From Oscheius onirici (Eukaryota; Nematoda; Chromadorea; Rhabditida; Rhabditidae): a stretch of 64,000 bases of DNA. Position 1 is the first letter of the stretch. Each line of letters begins with the position of its first letter. A model generated the notes under the pieces. That model did not search any database, had not been told where the DNA came from, and saw only the letters and a program-made list of their open reading frames with translations. Below, piece by piece: positions 12,600 through 22,059 of the stretch. The stretch is taken from positions 5,876,501 through 5,940,500 of the forward strand of contig OW051470.1 of the NCBI GenBank assembly GCA_932521025.1, in the 5' to 3' direction. The translations under genes and the position numbers were made by a program.

Positions 12600-14218
12600 A
12601 TGACGAAAAGAACTCCAGAAGAGAAGGTCGCCCCGCCAACTCCTAAAAGTAATCCATTGTCATGTGTTTCAAATATAACTTTTTAGGGAGTAGAAAGTTG
12701 GTATCCTGGGAGGACTTTGCCTGCCATACGCCAGGAACACGCGTATTATCCTGCGGAACTGGGGATCAAATTGGACATCCCGGCAGAACGACGACGAAAA
12801 AGCCAAGAAAGATCGACATAGTCGAAAAAGAAGGAATGAAAATTGTTCAGGTTTTGTGTTTATACATTTTGAAGATTTAGAATTTTTCAGATTGCCGCTG
12901 GAGGGGTACATTCAACTCTTCTCACTTCTGAAGGAACAGTGTATACGTGCGGAATTAACGAAAAGGGTACTGTTCCGGCTGAAGGAGTAGAGCCCGAAGG
13001 CAGCACCGACGAGTTCACGAAAATCAACTTCTCCGACGCAGTTCGCCAACAGGGCAGGGTTTTTTCGCTTCAAAAATTGAATTAAAAATACTCGTCATTA
13101 AGATTGTTCTGCTTACTGCGGGTGCGAGCTTCACGGCCGCCTTAACAAGTCGCGGATCTGTCATCGCTTGGGGAAATCTTCGTGATGGAAGTGGCAAAAT
13201 GGACGTTCATCAACAGCTCATCGCTATGCAGAAGCAGCCAATCATTGTCCTCAGACAGAAGCCTGGCTTCTCGATCGCCAAAATAGCTGCAGGCGAAAAC
13301 CACCTTGTAATGCTGAGTGAAGACGGCCGTGTTTTCACGTTCGGGGATTTTTCCATGGGACAACTTGGCAGAAGTGCCCGCCTCGACAGAATTCGTACTC
13401 GTAAGTTTTTCTGGATTTTCTACAAAGCTTGTACTACTTGTAGAGTACATCGCCGCTGATTCGGAAAGCTCTCTCCTAGTTCCCATCGTGGATGGACGCA
13501 AGAAAGTCCGGTGCAAGAACGTCTTCGCTGGTGGCTATTGGAGTGCATTTCTGTCTGAGGAGAACAAACTGTTTGTCTGTGGCTTGAACAACTATGGACA
13601 GCTGGGATTCCCAGTTGAGGATGAAGGTACCTAGCTAGGGAGTAATTTAGTTCAACGAACGCGTTTAGACGAACTGCGAATCTTCACCCCCAGAATATCC
13701 GAAGAGCTCTCTGGCAAGAATTGGACCCACATTGAAGGTGTGCAGCATCTCGTTCTTCGTTCTCTTACCAGCGAGGTGTATGCCATTGGAAAGAATACAG
13801 ACAATGCTCTCGGTCTTGGAACTTGGTCGAACAGTGAAAGCGAAAAGAACTGGAAATACAACACTCTCCAGAAGTTGAATATTGACAATTGTGCCGGTGT
13901 TGCCGCTCAGCTAGGATGTTCCATTGCTTGGAACTACGAAGGTTCGTAACCGTCATCGATTCCTTTAAAGTTGAACCGTCTGTGTATAGTCTTGTCTGAC
14001 CTGTTGCCCTGCTTGTTTTCATTAAAAATATGGTTTTAGGAGGCGCCTACTCTTGGGGCTACGATTCAAGCGGGCAGCTCGGATTGGGTCTAAAAGATGA
14101 TGAGGACAAGACCGTACCCCGACCCGAGAAAATTTCGTCGGCTCATTTGGATGGATTTAAAATTATGCATGTGTCTCTTGCCGACAACCACGCACTTTTC
14201 TTTGCAGCTAAAATCTAA
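12600..14218 (+). CDS. ran-3: RCC1-type Ran guanine-nucleotide exchange factor
   Basis: Chromatin-bound exchange factor that loads Ran with GTP, needed for nuclear transport and spindle assembly. Exons: 12600-12648, 12687-12850, 12891-13058, 13103-13400, 13444-13626, 13669-13941, 14040-14218; 437 residues, close to human RCC1. The seven-bladed propeller shows repeated blade signatures such as [50 protein letters not shown] and [15 protein letters not shown]. The basic N-terminus (TKRTPEEK, then SRKL) resembles the DNA- and Ran-contacting tail of RCC1. The ATG lies eight bases after a TTCAG acceptor. An HMG-box gene starts 139 bp after the stop on the same strand, the spacing of nematode operons. 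Confidence 0.92.
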
Positions 14219-14357
14219 ACTAACTGTGAATGTTGATACTTTGTAGACAATGAAATTAACCGCTTCGTTTTCTCTGTTCGTTCAATTTGTTTGGCATCTT
14301 TCCAAGCTTGTTTTCCGTCTTGTTTCTGGTAGGTATTTGTTAATCCTCCTTTTTAGA

Positions 14358-15595
14358 ATGTTCAAACCCGGAAAAAGTGCTTTGCGTGCTCTCAATTTAG
14401 AGACACGAGAGGTTCCTACCTCTCCTGCATCCAAGAAAAGGAAGCGCAACAGCACTGATCATGCTAGTGTTCCTGACGATACCATGGAGCTTGATGTATT
14501 GTAGCTTGTTATAAATGAATTCATTTTATTTACAGACGTCCCAAACCGACCGGGAAAATTCTGTTCTTCGTAACAGTCCTCGTCACCTCAGAGGTGTGAA
14601 TGAACTTGAAATTGACGAAAGCAAGACGATCTTTTCGGACGAGGAAGGAGAAGAACAGCTTGAGGAAGGTCCTATTCTCGATCCGACTGAAATGAAGGAG
14701 CATGTGATGGTCCGTGTTTCTGGCCTTAATCCACTGCAACAGTTTTTAGAAGTTCTACAAGCTTGTGGAGAAGAAAAACTCGATGGATAAGGCTGTCTCG
14801 CACCAGCTCAAGAAGCAGATTAGCGAGTACATTAAGGCAAACGAGCCGGATTTCACCGAAGAGCAGTTCTTTCGCTCCTATCGTTTCTACATGAAGAAGG
14901 CCTCGTCTTGTCGTACATTCCATACCGATCAAACCATGATTTCTGCTGTGCTCGAACGTCCTAGTACGGTCGAGTTGTACCCAGATTATCCGCAAATTCC
15001 GCATTCTGCCCTTCACTTATACGCTCAGAAGCACGGCATGCCACTGGCATTCGGGAAAGTGGCGGTAAGTGACTATTTTTCACCATCTTCACCTAGCTGC
15101 AGGAGGTGAAAAAGCGCATGGAAATTGATTTCGATGGCCGTCAGACTGTTGATGCGCAGTTTCGCGAGATGGAAGAAGCTTTAGTGGATAAGCTGACCGT
15201 GTTTGCTGCTGCTCACGAGACGGTTCTTAACACTCACCAGAAACAGTTCGTCCAGAAAAAGATCGCTTCTCTGAACAAAAAGGTTTATATTTTTAAGTTT
15301 TCACGTCGTTATCGGTTTCAGCTTAACCCTGAGATTGTTGTTACTAAGCCTGTTCGAGGTCGTTCGCAGAAGTCGCAGCCTCCCGAGACTCCCAAATCGA
15401 AGAAGCCGTCTACCGTTTTCGAGATGTTCCTGAATGCCAAGAAAGAACTGTAAGTGTGTCTCGTTTACCTTTAGATCTTGATTCAGCTACATCGATATGG
15501 ATCCGGAAAAGAGGGAGCGAAAACTCCAAAGAAAGTTTGAAAAACTTACTGCTGAAGAGCGCCAAGTCTGGGAAAGTGTATTTTTCTCTCTGTAG
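14358..15595 (+). CDS. HMG-box nuclear protein, UBF-like
   Basis: Exons: 14358-14495, 14536-14709, 14750-15064, 15103-15282, 15322-15449, 15487-15595; 347 residues. The N-terminus has a basic signal (ASKKRKRN) and an acidic stretch (DEEGEEQLEEG). The last third carries an HMG box: TVFEMFLNAKKEL followed by RKFEKLTAEERQVWE. An earlier segment (PQIPHSALHLYAQKHG and then EVKKRMEIDFDG) looks like a diverged second box. Two or more boxes plus an acidic region suggest a nucleolar UBF-like or chromatin architectural factor; the exact orthology is uncertain. ATG is one base after TTTTTAG, and the gene lies 139 bp downstream of the RCC1 gene, so it may be the second gene of an operon. AATAAA occurs near 15653. 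Confidence 0.7.
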
Positions 15596-15887
15596 GCGTT
15601 TACCGATAGTTATTTGTTCTGTTTTTCCTTGTTGACAAATTCGATTCTTTCAAATAAACTTTGCTTGCTCTTGTTACACAGAAAGGTTACGTAATTCAGC
15701 TGACGCGTGTTTTTTCAGGTTTGGCCGATCTTTTCTTTTTTTTCAGGTTTGGCCGATCGAAGCTTTTCCAGCGAGCTTATTTCGGGAGATCGGTTTTGGA
15801 AAACATCGATTTTGTTTGTTGACCACCACAAGGCAACAGCTTCAGTATAGGAAAAATTGTCTTCCGACGAATTTTAAACACAGCAAG

Positions 15888-16704
15888 ATGTCTAGTCATC
15901 AGAAATTAAGTTTTCTTTTTCCCGAAGACTTCTTCACCGACAGTGCTGTCCATGTCTTCAAGGTGAGAATTACTTCTCAGATCAAACTTCTTTTTCAGCA
16001 AAGCGACCAGGAATTCAAATGGAATCGCAAACACCTACAGACCGTTTGCAAAGTGACGGCCCTAAAACACGTTCCACCCACTACCGTATGGACTTGGGAT
16101 ATGACACAACAGTTCGTTCGGGTTCTGGAAAAACGTTCTCGAACTCTCTTCCCGAACCAGTTTCTCTAGAGACTTTGACAAACCAAAATCTGTTGTCAAT
16201 ATTTTCAAAGGTTTGGAATTTATAGGGTCGCTGATTCTGATCAGATGCACTCACGTGCCTTTTCGCGTTTTTTCCGACTCTGTAAGGAGGTGAACAGCTT
16301 GCTGAACCAGAACATCACCAAGTTTGGCGTTCGAATAAGAGATGGAAACGTTTTTGATAAACATATCCAGATAATTTTTACCCTTAAAACACTGAGAAAA
16401 TGGAAAGAAGCATAGTTTATCATTTAGAATGAAAACACTCTTTTTCAAACGGTTCCCCATGTTATCTTACCCCGAGAATTTCTATATTCGAGAACGGACT
16501 TCAATTCTCCCTTTCACTTTCGAGGATAAATATTGGACAGGATTTCTGTTCAACGTGATGAAATGTCCTATGATCAACCCTATGATTCAAGTGGACAAAG
16601 ATAAAACTCTGCAATGGAGGCCTTGGATGAAAGGCGCCACTCTAAGTTTTGCCACAGGAACCGAAATCGATTTGAAGTTAATTGGTCGGATTGTGAGTGT
16701 TTGA
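15888..16704 (+). pseudogene. unrecognised gene fragments
   Basis: A frame MSSHQKLSFLFPEDFF begins at 15888 and can be spliced over a 36-nt GTGAGA...TTTTTCAG intron into QSDQEFKWNRKHLQ, then WTWDMTQQFVRVLEKRSR, ending at a stop near 16167. A second open block (16428-16704) reads FPMLSYPENFYIRERTS and later WTGFLFNVMKCPM. I could not join them into one frame. No family recognised; either a rapidly evolving lineage-specific gene or decayed remains. A direct duplication of TTTCAGGTTTGGCCGATC sits just upstream (15712-15760). Confidence 0.25.
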
Positions 16705-16715
16705 AAATAGACATC

Positions 16716-16770
16716 GCTGTCAGGCCAGGCCCACGCCTGAAATTCTCGGCCTGGCCCGGAGCCATGTCTA
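16716..16770. repeat. short GGCC-rich foldback element
   Basis: About 55 bp with palindromic ends: GACATCGCTG...GGCC on the left and GGCCCGGAGCCATGTCT on the right. The same terminal sequence, GGCCCGGAGCCATGTCT, recurs at 25964-25982, so this belongs to a dispersed MITE-like family. Confidence 0.5.
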
Positions 16771-16909
16771 TTTGAAAAAGACAGTTCATTTTCAAAACTT
16801 TAGAAACCTCACACTGTTATACACAATTTGAATTTGATACTCGCGGACCGCGGAAGCTCGCGGAAACAAATTTGAAACTCGCGGACCTGATGAACTCGGC
16901 TCAATGTTT

Positions 16910-17192
16910 ATTGGACTTTTCGCAATTTTCGGCACTTCGAGACATCACTGAGGTGAGTTATAATGGTTTCTGGCAGACTACAATTTCAGATATGGTGTTC
17001 GGGAAACTGGATCTTCAAAACTACCGAAATCTTCACTATCCACGACAAGCTTTCGGAATTGGAGATAGACGCAGAGGGCTACTTCTCTTTCAGAATTCGG
17101 AACTAAATACTAGCCTTTGTTCCCAATCCCGATAACAGTTATCTTGTAGTGAGCGCTCACATTAACAGCGAAGACTTTGTATGCATCTACAT
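16910..17192 (+). repeat. inverted-duplicated coding-like unit, copy 1
   Basis: About 285 bp, repeated in inverted orientation at 19119-19402 with few differences. It contains what looks like an exon end (FGTSRHH, or FSALRDITE in another frame), a 37-nt GTGAGT...TTTCAG intron, and an exon reading NWIFKTTEIFTIHDKLSELE and then ISFRIRN before a stop. Conservation of the intron as well as the exon points to DNA-level duplication of part of a gene. The parent gene is not recognised. Confidence 0.6.
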
Positions 17193-17799
17193 TTTTCTGG
17201 ATGTAAAATGCCTCCTGGACTTGCTCCATTTGCAAGAGACGCTCATGCGAAATACTCCATTTGATTGGTCTTCGTACCCTTCCGATCCCAATCTTCCCCT
17301 CGATCTTTATGCATTCTTTGATGTTTTTTGTGCTTATGATTGAAAGAAAAGAGTACTAGTCGCGCTATTACATCGACTTTTTTAAATGAATTTCCTGTTC
17401 TGTTTTGGAAGTGTTTTGCACGTTTCGTATCATGCCGTTTATTTGTTATTCGGACCAAAATTTGAATTTACACTGTCCTGGTCTGGTTTTCTGGGACGTT
17501 TCGTACCCGTCTGCCCCATGAGTACACGACCCAGAAGAGCAGGAGTATCGGTTCTAGTGCATACAGACCGCTCTTAACCTTTTTTTCCAATTTTCCACTA
17601 GTAAACACTTTTTTCGTGTCTATTATTGGGGAACCCTGCCAGACCAAAGCTTCGCCGTGAAAACAAGGTATGAAACTGGACACTGCAATGAATCCTGTAC
17701 TAAATGGTTTTTACGATGCTTCTCAGATCAGATCTTCTCAGAGTAGAGTCTCCTTTCAGTTTTGTCACCAGATAAAGTACAATTCTCTGAGAGAACCAA

Positions 17800-18099
17800 A
17801 GACGAGGAACGAACAGCTCCGGCTTGTCGTAGCCGAGATCTTCAGGCTTCGAAATTCCGAGTTCTTCGAGGACGGGACAAATCTCCTTGTAGCTATAGAT
17901 GACATCGCGGTTCTTCTGGCCTCTACTCTTGATCTTGATGGCTTCGAGGAAGCGGACGCAGAGGCCGAAATCATTACCACGGCGACAGGAACGAAGACCG
18001 GCTTCGACGACTTTAGAGTCAGGGATGACCTGGAAGTCTTGCAGCTCGGAGAGAGCCTTCCGAGCCTCTCAGCCGTCAACTTTGAAATTAGGCTTGGGA
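17800..18099 (-). pseudogene. cytochrome c oxidase subunit 5A pseudogene
   Basis: The minus strand encodes a clear COX5A-like C-terminal domain with no introns: KPNFKVDG, EARKALSELQDFQVIPDS, VVEAGLRSCRRGNDFG, VRFLEA, and EELGISKPEDLGYDKPE. COX5A is a nuclear-encoded subunit of respiratory complex IV. Where the family has the conserved Trp-Glu (DGWE), this copy has TGA-Glu: a Trp codon turned into a stop at 18069-18071. There is no upstream mitochondrial presequence, and the terminal stop expected shortly after DKPE is absent. A processed or fragmentary pseudogene is the simplest reading. It is flanked by a dispersed repeat (18130-18235). Confidence 0.75.
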
Positions 18100-18129
18100 G
18101 GGAGTGGGGTCAAATATAATTTCGGTAGT

Positions 18130-18235
18130 TTCTTTGGAGGGTCAGGGAGAGTAACTGGAGGAGAGTAACAAAGGAAGAATGAAAAGGAAACCACGACTAG
18201 GGCTCCGTGACAGAGCGAAGTCATCTTTCTATTAC
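18130..18235 (-). repeat. dispersed repeat, copy 1
   Basis: About 100 bp nearly identical to 59645-59740: on the minus strand TGACTTCGCTCTGTCACGGA, then TTCCTTTGTTACTCTCCTCC, then AAACTACC. It sits directly upstream of the COX5A pseudogene. The other copy lies in an intron of the CRIB gene, so it is a mobile or recently copied sequence. Confidence 0.65.
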
Positions 18236-18296
18236 TAAAGCGCAATGGTGTCTGTGGTGGGCTGTTTATTTGTTTGCTTGTTTGTTTCTCCTGGAC

Positions 18297-18372
18297 CTGA
18301 AATTTTGGTGTATTGTTAAGGGTCGCGTCTTCACCCAGACGACCCAGGTTTGATTCCTCTCCTCGCCAAATA
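18297..18372 (+). other. degenerate tRNA-like sequence (anticodon arm like tRNA-Glu)
   Basis: The stretch has TGGTGTATTGTTAAGG (A-box-like), an anticodon-arm-like CGTCTTCACCC with a possible TTC anticodon, and a B-box-like GGTTTGATTCC. Acceptor arms do not pair well. Probably a tRNA pseudogene or the head of a tRNA-derived SINE. Confidence 0.35.
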
Positions 18373-18433
18373 TTTTTGCTAAATTGTTTTGAGTAGGAAA
18401 TAGAGCCAGGGTAACCGGAAGGGGATAAGAAGC

Positions 18434-18520
18434 AAGCATGTGCGCTGGACCGTACCGGTCCGGTCCGTTTTTCAAATTGGACAGGACCGGCCTCAGCCGG
18501 TCCGAGCGCACATGCTTGAT
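18434..18520. repeat. 87-bp foldback element
   Basis: Inverted ends: GCAAGCATGTGCGCTGGACC on the left and GGTCCGAGCGCACATGCTTG on the right, with internal GGTCCGGTCC palindromes. The whole unit would fold into one long hairpin. No coding capacity; a MITE-like element. Confidence 0.65.
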
Positions 18521-18524
18521 AAGA

Positions 18525-18780
18525 AGAGATCGGTTGAGCTGTAGAAGGTCAGAGATTGACCGGATGGAGTTCGGTTGATTAGGGTAGGGATCAGAAGAGA
18601 TCGGCTGACTGGGGAAGCGATAAGGAGAGATAGGTTGACTGGGGAAGGGGTCAGAAGAGTTCGGTTGACTGGGGAAGGGAGCAGAAGAGATCGGTTGACT
18701 GGGAAAGGGATCAAAAGAGATCGGTTGACTGGGGAAGGGAGCAGAAGAGTTCGGTTGACTGGGGTAGGGATCAGAAGTAA
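18525..18780 (+). repeat. 30-bp minisatellite
   Basis: About eight tandem copies of a 30-bp unit built on GATCGGTTGACTGGGGAAGG plus GAGCAGAAGA, with drifted ends. Because 30 is a multiple of three, the array stays open in several frames (10-residue repeat such as RDRLTGEGIR on plus). A shorter array of the same unit lies in reverse orientation at 19410-19505. Confidence 0.9.
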
Positions 18781-19085
18781 AGAAGAACACACAAGTAAAA
18801 AAGCCGGCGGTGAATTCCTACTTCAGTCCTGGAAGGGCGTTCCCAACCTTTTTTTCAGTTTTCACTAGTATATGCCTTTTTTGTGTTTTTGTTTCTAGCG
18901 ATTTGTTTTTTGAAATTGGGCCCGATTTTTCGTGGTGGGACCAACGCTTTGAATTCAAATTTTGTTTTCCAATTTTTTTGCTTTTTCTGTCCGGTTTTTT
19001 TTTCATCTTTTCTTCCACTATAGGTAGATAGTAGCGAGGTGATCACATTGTTAACAAGAAAATATCATTCAAATTCCGTTCTATT

Positions 19086-19116
19086 TTTCAGTGTAAACAG
19101 TTTACACTGAAAAACA
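19086..19116. repeat. short perfect palindrome
   Basis: TTTTTCAGTGTAAAC and its inverse meet almost without a loop. It abuts the inverted repeat unit at 19119 and may mark the junction that created the inverted duplication. Confidence 0.6.
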
Positions 19117-19118
19117 GT

Positions 19119-19402
19119 TCTAACTGCAACACATACAAAGTCTTCGCTGTTAATGTGAGCGCTCACTACAAGATAACTGTTATCGGGATTGGGAACAAAG
19201 GCTAGTATTTAGTTCCGAATTCTGAAAGAGATGTAGCCCTCTGCGTCTATCTCCAATTCCGAAAGCTTGTCGTGGATAGTGAAGATTTCGGTAGTTTTGA
19301 AGATCCAGTTTCCAGAACACCATATCTGAAATTGTAGTCTGCCAGAAACCATTATAACTCACCTCAGTGATGTCTCGAAGTGTCGAAAATTGCGAAAAGC
19401 CC
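19119..19402 (-). repeat. inverted-duplicated coding-like unit, copy 2
   Basis: Inverted copy of 16910-17192, including the putative 37-nt intron and the exon ending in ISFRIRN. It joins directly to the reverse-oriented minisatellite at 19410. The pair encloses about 1.9 kb with the COX5A pseudogene and the longer minisatellite array. Confidence 0.6.
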
Positions 19403-19409
19403 AATCTCT

Positions 19410-19505
19410 TCTGATCGCTTCCCCCAGTCAACCGATCTTTTCTGATCCCTCCCCTAGTCAACCAATCTGTTCTGATCCCTCCCCTACTGAACCTATCTCT
19501 TATTA
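19410..19505 (-). repeat. 30-bp minisatellite, inverted short array
   Basis: About three copies of the same 30-bp unit as 18525-18780, on the opposite strand (CCAGTCAACCGATC core on plus). This suggests that array and flanking unit were duplicated and inverted together. Confidence 0.75.
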
Positions 19506-19552
19506 TCGCTGCGCCAATGTTGGAAAGAATATACCTCGGAGCACCTCCGACG

Positions 19553-20068
19553 TCAGCGATGCGCCTCGCGCGAGCGTCTCCTTTTGCGATCTTCCCTCTT
19601 CTTCTCTTGAGCGCGGGATTTCAGAACGGCAAACAGTTTCGGGTTCTTGGTCTTCATCTCGTCGGCTTCCTGCTGGGCCTCCATATGTTGAAAGAGTCCT
19701 GGGTCCTTGTCTGCAGCTCGCAACAGATCGTTTCACTCTTCCAGGGATATCAGAACTTCCTTTACTTCTGGTACATCTTTCAGGGCATCGATGTTGATCA
19801 GACCCTTGACTTTCGCGTTGAACTCGACCTGCATTTGGAACAACTTGTTGACCAACTTGGGTTCTTCCTTCATCTTAGTGATCGCAACCGGAGCTGGAAG
19901 AAATTGGAGGCTGACGACGGCGCTCTTGACTTCGGTGGAGAACTTATTCGTCATTTTCTCTGCGTACATCTCCATGAGGTTCGCAACAAAGGCGTCCGAA
20001 TGACGCAGCACTTCCTTCTCGCAACCATTGTCCCTCGTGGTTTCTTCGCTCATGGTCTCTAAAACCAT
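19553..20068 (-). pseudogene. hypothetical coiled-coil-like protein interrupted by one TGA
   Basis: A 172-codon frame on the minus strand from MVLETMSEETTRDNG to KKREDRKRRRSREAHR. It is interrupted once, by TGA at 19733-19735, between EVLISLEE and NDLLRAADKDPG. The frame continues cleanly after the stop, with helical, charged sequence (MEAQQEADEMKTKNPKLF) and a basic tail. No introns, suggesting a retrocopy. I do not recognise the family. Alternatives: pseudogene with one nonsense mutation, a readthrough or recoded stop, or a sequencing error. Confidence 0.45.
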
Positions 20069-20617
20069 GTTGGGCGAAAATAAAGATACAAAGACAAACG
20101 AAGCGGAGAAGAGAGATTATATTGCAACTAATTTTGAAAATAGAATTAATAAAGAAATTTTAAACAATAATTAGAAGAAAATAAATAACGTGTGATACGT
20201 AAAATCCAAAAAGCTGGAATGGAGTTTAGGATTTGCCAGCCGCTGCTACGGCTGCAAATTTCTGTAGATCGCTACGTCGCGGCGAGACCATTCAGCTTCC
20301 CTCCCTTTAACCACCGCTCAAAATAACACTTTCTCCAGGTAAATCAATCCTTCTGACAAAATACAACGAGAAATAACAAAATAATAGTAGAAGAAAGTCA
20401 ATCTAGCAGTAAAACGGCCTTTTTTACACAAAAATGTCAAAACAACATCATGAGAACAGAAGAAAACGACAAAAAGGCAGTGAAAACCCCAGTTTGTCAA
20501 GGTTTATTGCGCATCCTGCGCGCCATTTTTTTTGAGCTCGCTGCGCGCCAGCTTTGCTCGCACTGGCGCAGTAGGGTCACACTCGCTTTAAAGTGCCAAA
20601 CTCGGCGATCGTCCAGG

Positions 20618-20760
20618 TTTGTTGATTTCTTGAGCCGCGCCGCAGAATTCAGCGCTCCGGTCTAGAGGCGCGCCGCAGGATTCAGCGCTGGTCACAGAGG
20701 CGCGCCGCATGATTTGGCTCTGGTATTCTGGCGGCAATTTCAAAAAATTGTACATTTCAG
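20618..20760 (+). repeat. GCGCGCC/GATTCAGCGCT repeat, partial copy
   Basis: Contains GCCGCAGAATTCAGCGCT and GGCGGCAATTTCAAAAAATT, the same modules found in the Merlin-like element (22060-23665) and in the foldback at 40733-41627. A solo or partial member of that family. Confidence 0.6.
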
Positions 20761-21007
20761 TTTTATTATCTAACGCCCTTGGGACTGTTTCTTTCAGAGT
20801 TTCTCCAGTGGACGGCCCAAACTTGCACCTTCCATCTTGACGATACACAATTTTCGCTGTTTTCATAACTTTATTCTAAAAAAGAGCCTTAGTTTCTGTT
20901 TGTGTGTGTGTCCGTCCGCACCAAATTTCAAATTTGGGCACTTTTTAAGTGGAATTGCAGTAAATCATGGTATAATGACCAAGTTTTAGTACATTTGTGT
21001 ACAACTG

Positions 21008-21160
21008 ACTAAACTGAGCGCCAGCTCTGACCAAACTAAGCGCCTGCTCTGACCAAACTGAGCGCCAGATCTGACCAAACTGAGCGCCAGATCTGACCAA
21101 ACTGAGCGCCAGCTCTGACCGAACTGAGCGCCAGAGCACAAACTCTCACCAAACTGAAGT
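21008..21160 (+). repeat. 22-bp tandem repeat
   Basis: About seven copies of ACCAAACTGAGCGCCAGCTCTG with point differences. No coding role seen. Confidence 0.85.
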
Positions 21161-21443
21161 GAACGCCCAAACGAAATTGAAGAGTTTTTTTTTTACTTTT
21201 TTTACAACAATCTAATCTCAGAGCGCGCTTTTTCTAGTCTATTTCAGGCAAAGGAAAAAAAGGGGATAGTAGGAAACTTTAGCCCTGGAAGGGCGTTGCC
21301 AACCTTGTTACATAAAATTGTTTTATATCACAGCTTCTACCACCAATGGACAAACTAGGGTTTGATTTGGGAAGAGTTTCTTTACTGTTCAGTACAAAAC
21401 AAGGTACGATGTCGTCAGCCGACTTCGCCGTCTGGTAAAGTGA

Positions 21444-21680
21444 TTATTCGTCGTCGGAATCAAGGACAGGTCTATTTTCTTTCTGCGCTGTGATCATCCT
21501 CATCATCATCAGCTTTTCCACCTTCCACGGTTCAGTCCTCGTACGGTTATGATCCACCACCTGCTTCAGGTGGCTAAACGCCCTCTCGCAGACGGCTTCA
21601 CTTGAAGCAGCCGCGAATACGATTTTCGCCACTTGGAAGAGAGTGGGAAGCTTTGTCTGGTGGTCTGGCCAGAACTCCTA
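21444..21680 (-). pseudogene. hAT transposase C-terminal fragment
   Basis: The minus-strand frame reads FWPDHQTKLPTLFQVAKIVF, then AAASSEAVCERAFSHLK, then RTEPWKVEKLMMMRM to a stop. This matches the hAT family dimerisation domain (a Ser/Ser-x-x-CER-x-FS-x-L core). The catalytic part is missing, so it is a remnant. Neighbouring terminal repeats could not be assigned. Confidence 0.7.
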
Positions 21681-22059
21681 ACTTTAATACTAACCTTCTG
21701 CGTCGACTTTTTTTAAAGGTTATGATAAACACTATTAGAGATAAGAACCGTTTCTTTCAAAAAGTTTGCAAAAGTCATAATATCCTGTCTCCCCCTTCCC
21801 CCTCCAAATGTTTGTCCTTTATGACAAATAAAATATCTATCTATAAAGCAAGGCTGAAAATGGTGAAATCCAGTTGGCTGTATTGAAAATAGATATTTAG
21901 AAAGCTTTAAAAAAAGAAGAAAGACAAAGAACAAGAAGAAAAAATAGGCAAAGAAAAAAGCAAAAAAACAAATTTGGTTGTATTTTCAGCTGGCACCTAC
22001 GTTCGATCTGGCAAGTCGGCGGTTTTGGCGCGGGTTAGTACTGCATTCAAATTTTTACC

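Noticed and set aside
17670-18119. 149-residue plus-strand frame
   Set aside because: Antisense of the COX5A pseudogene, which is the recognisable sequence.
18525-18780. CRISPR-like array
   Set aside because: Repeats are contiguous with no unique spacers, and the genome is animal.
18575-18868. 98-codon plus-strand frame and matching minus-strand frames over the minisatellite
   Set aside because: Open only because the repeat unit is 30 bp; no start context or similarity.
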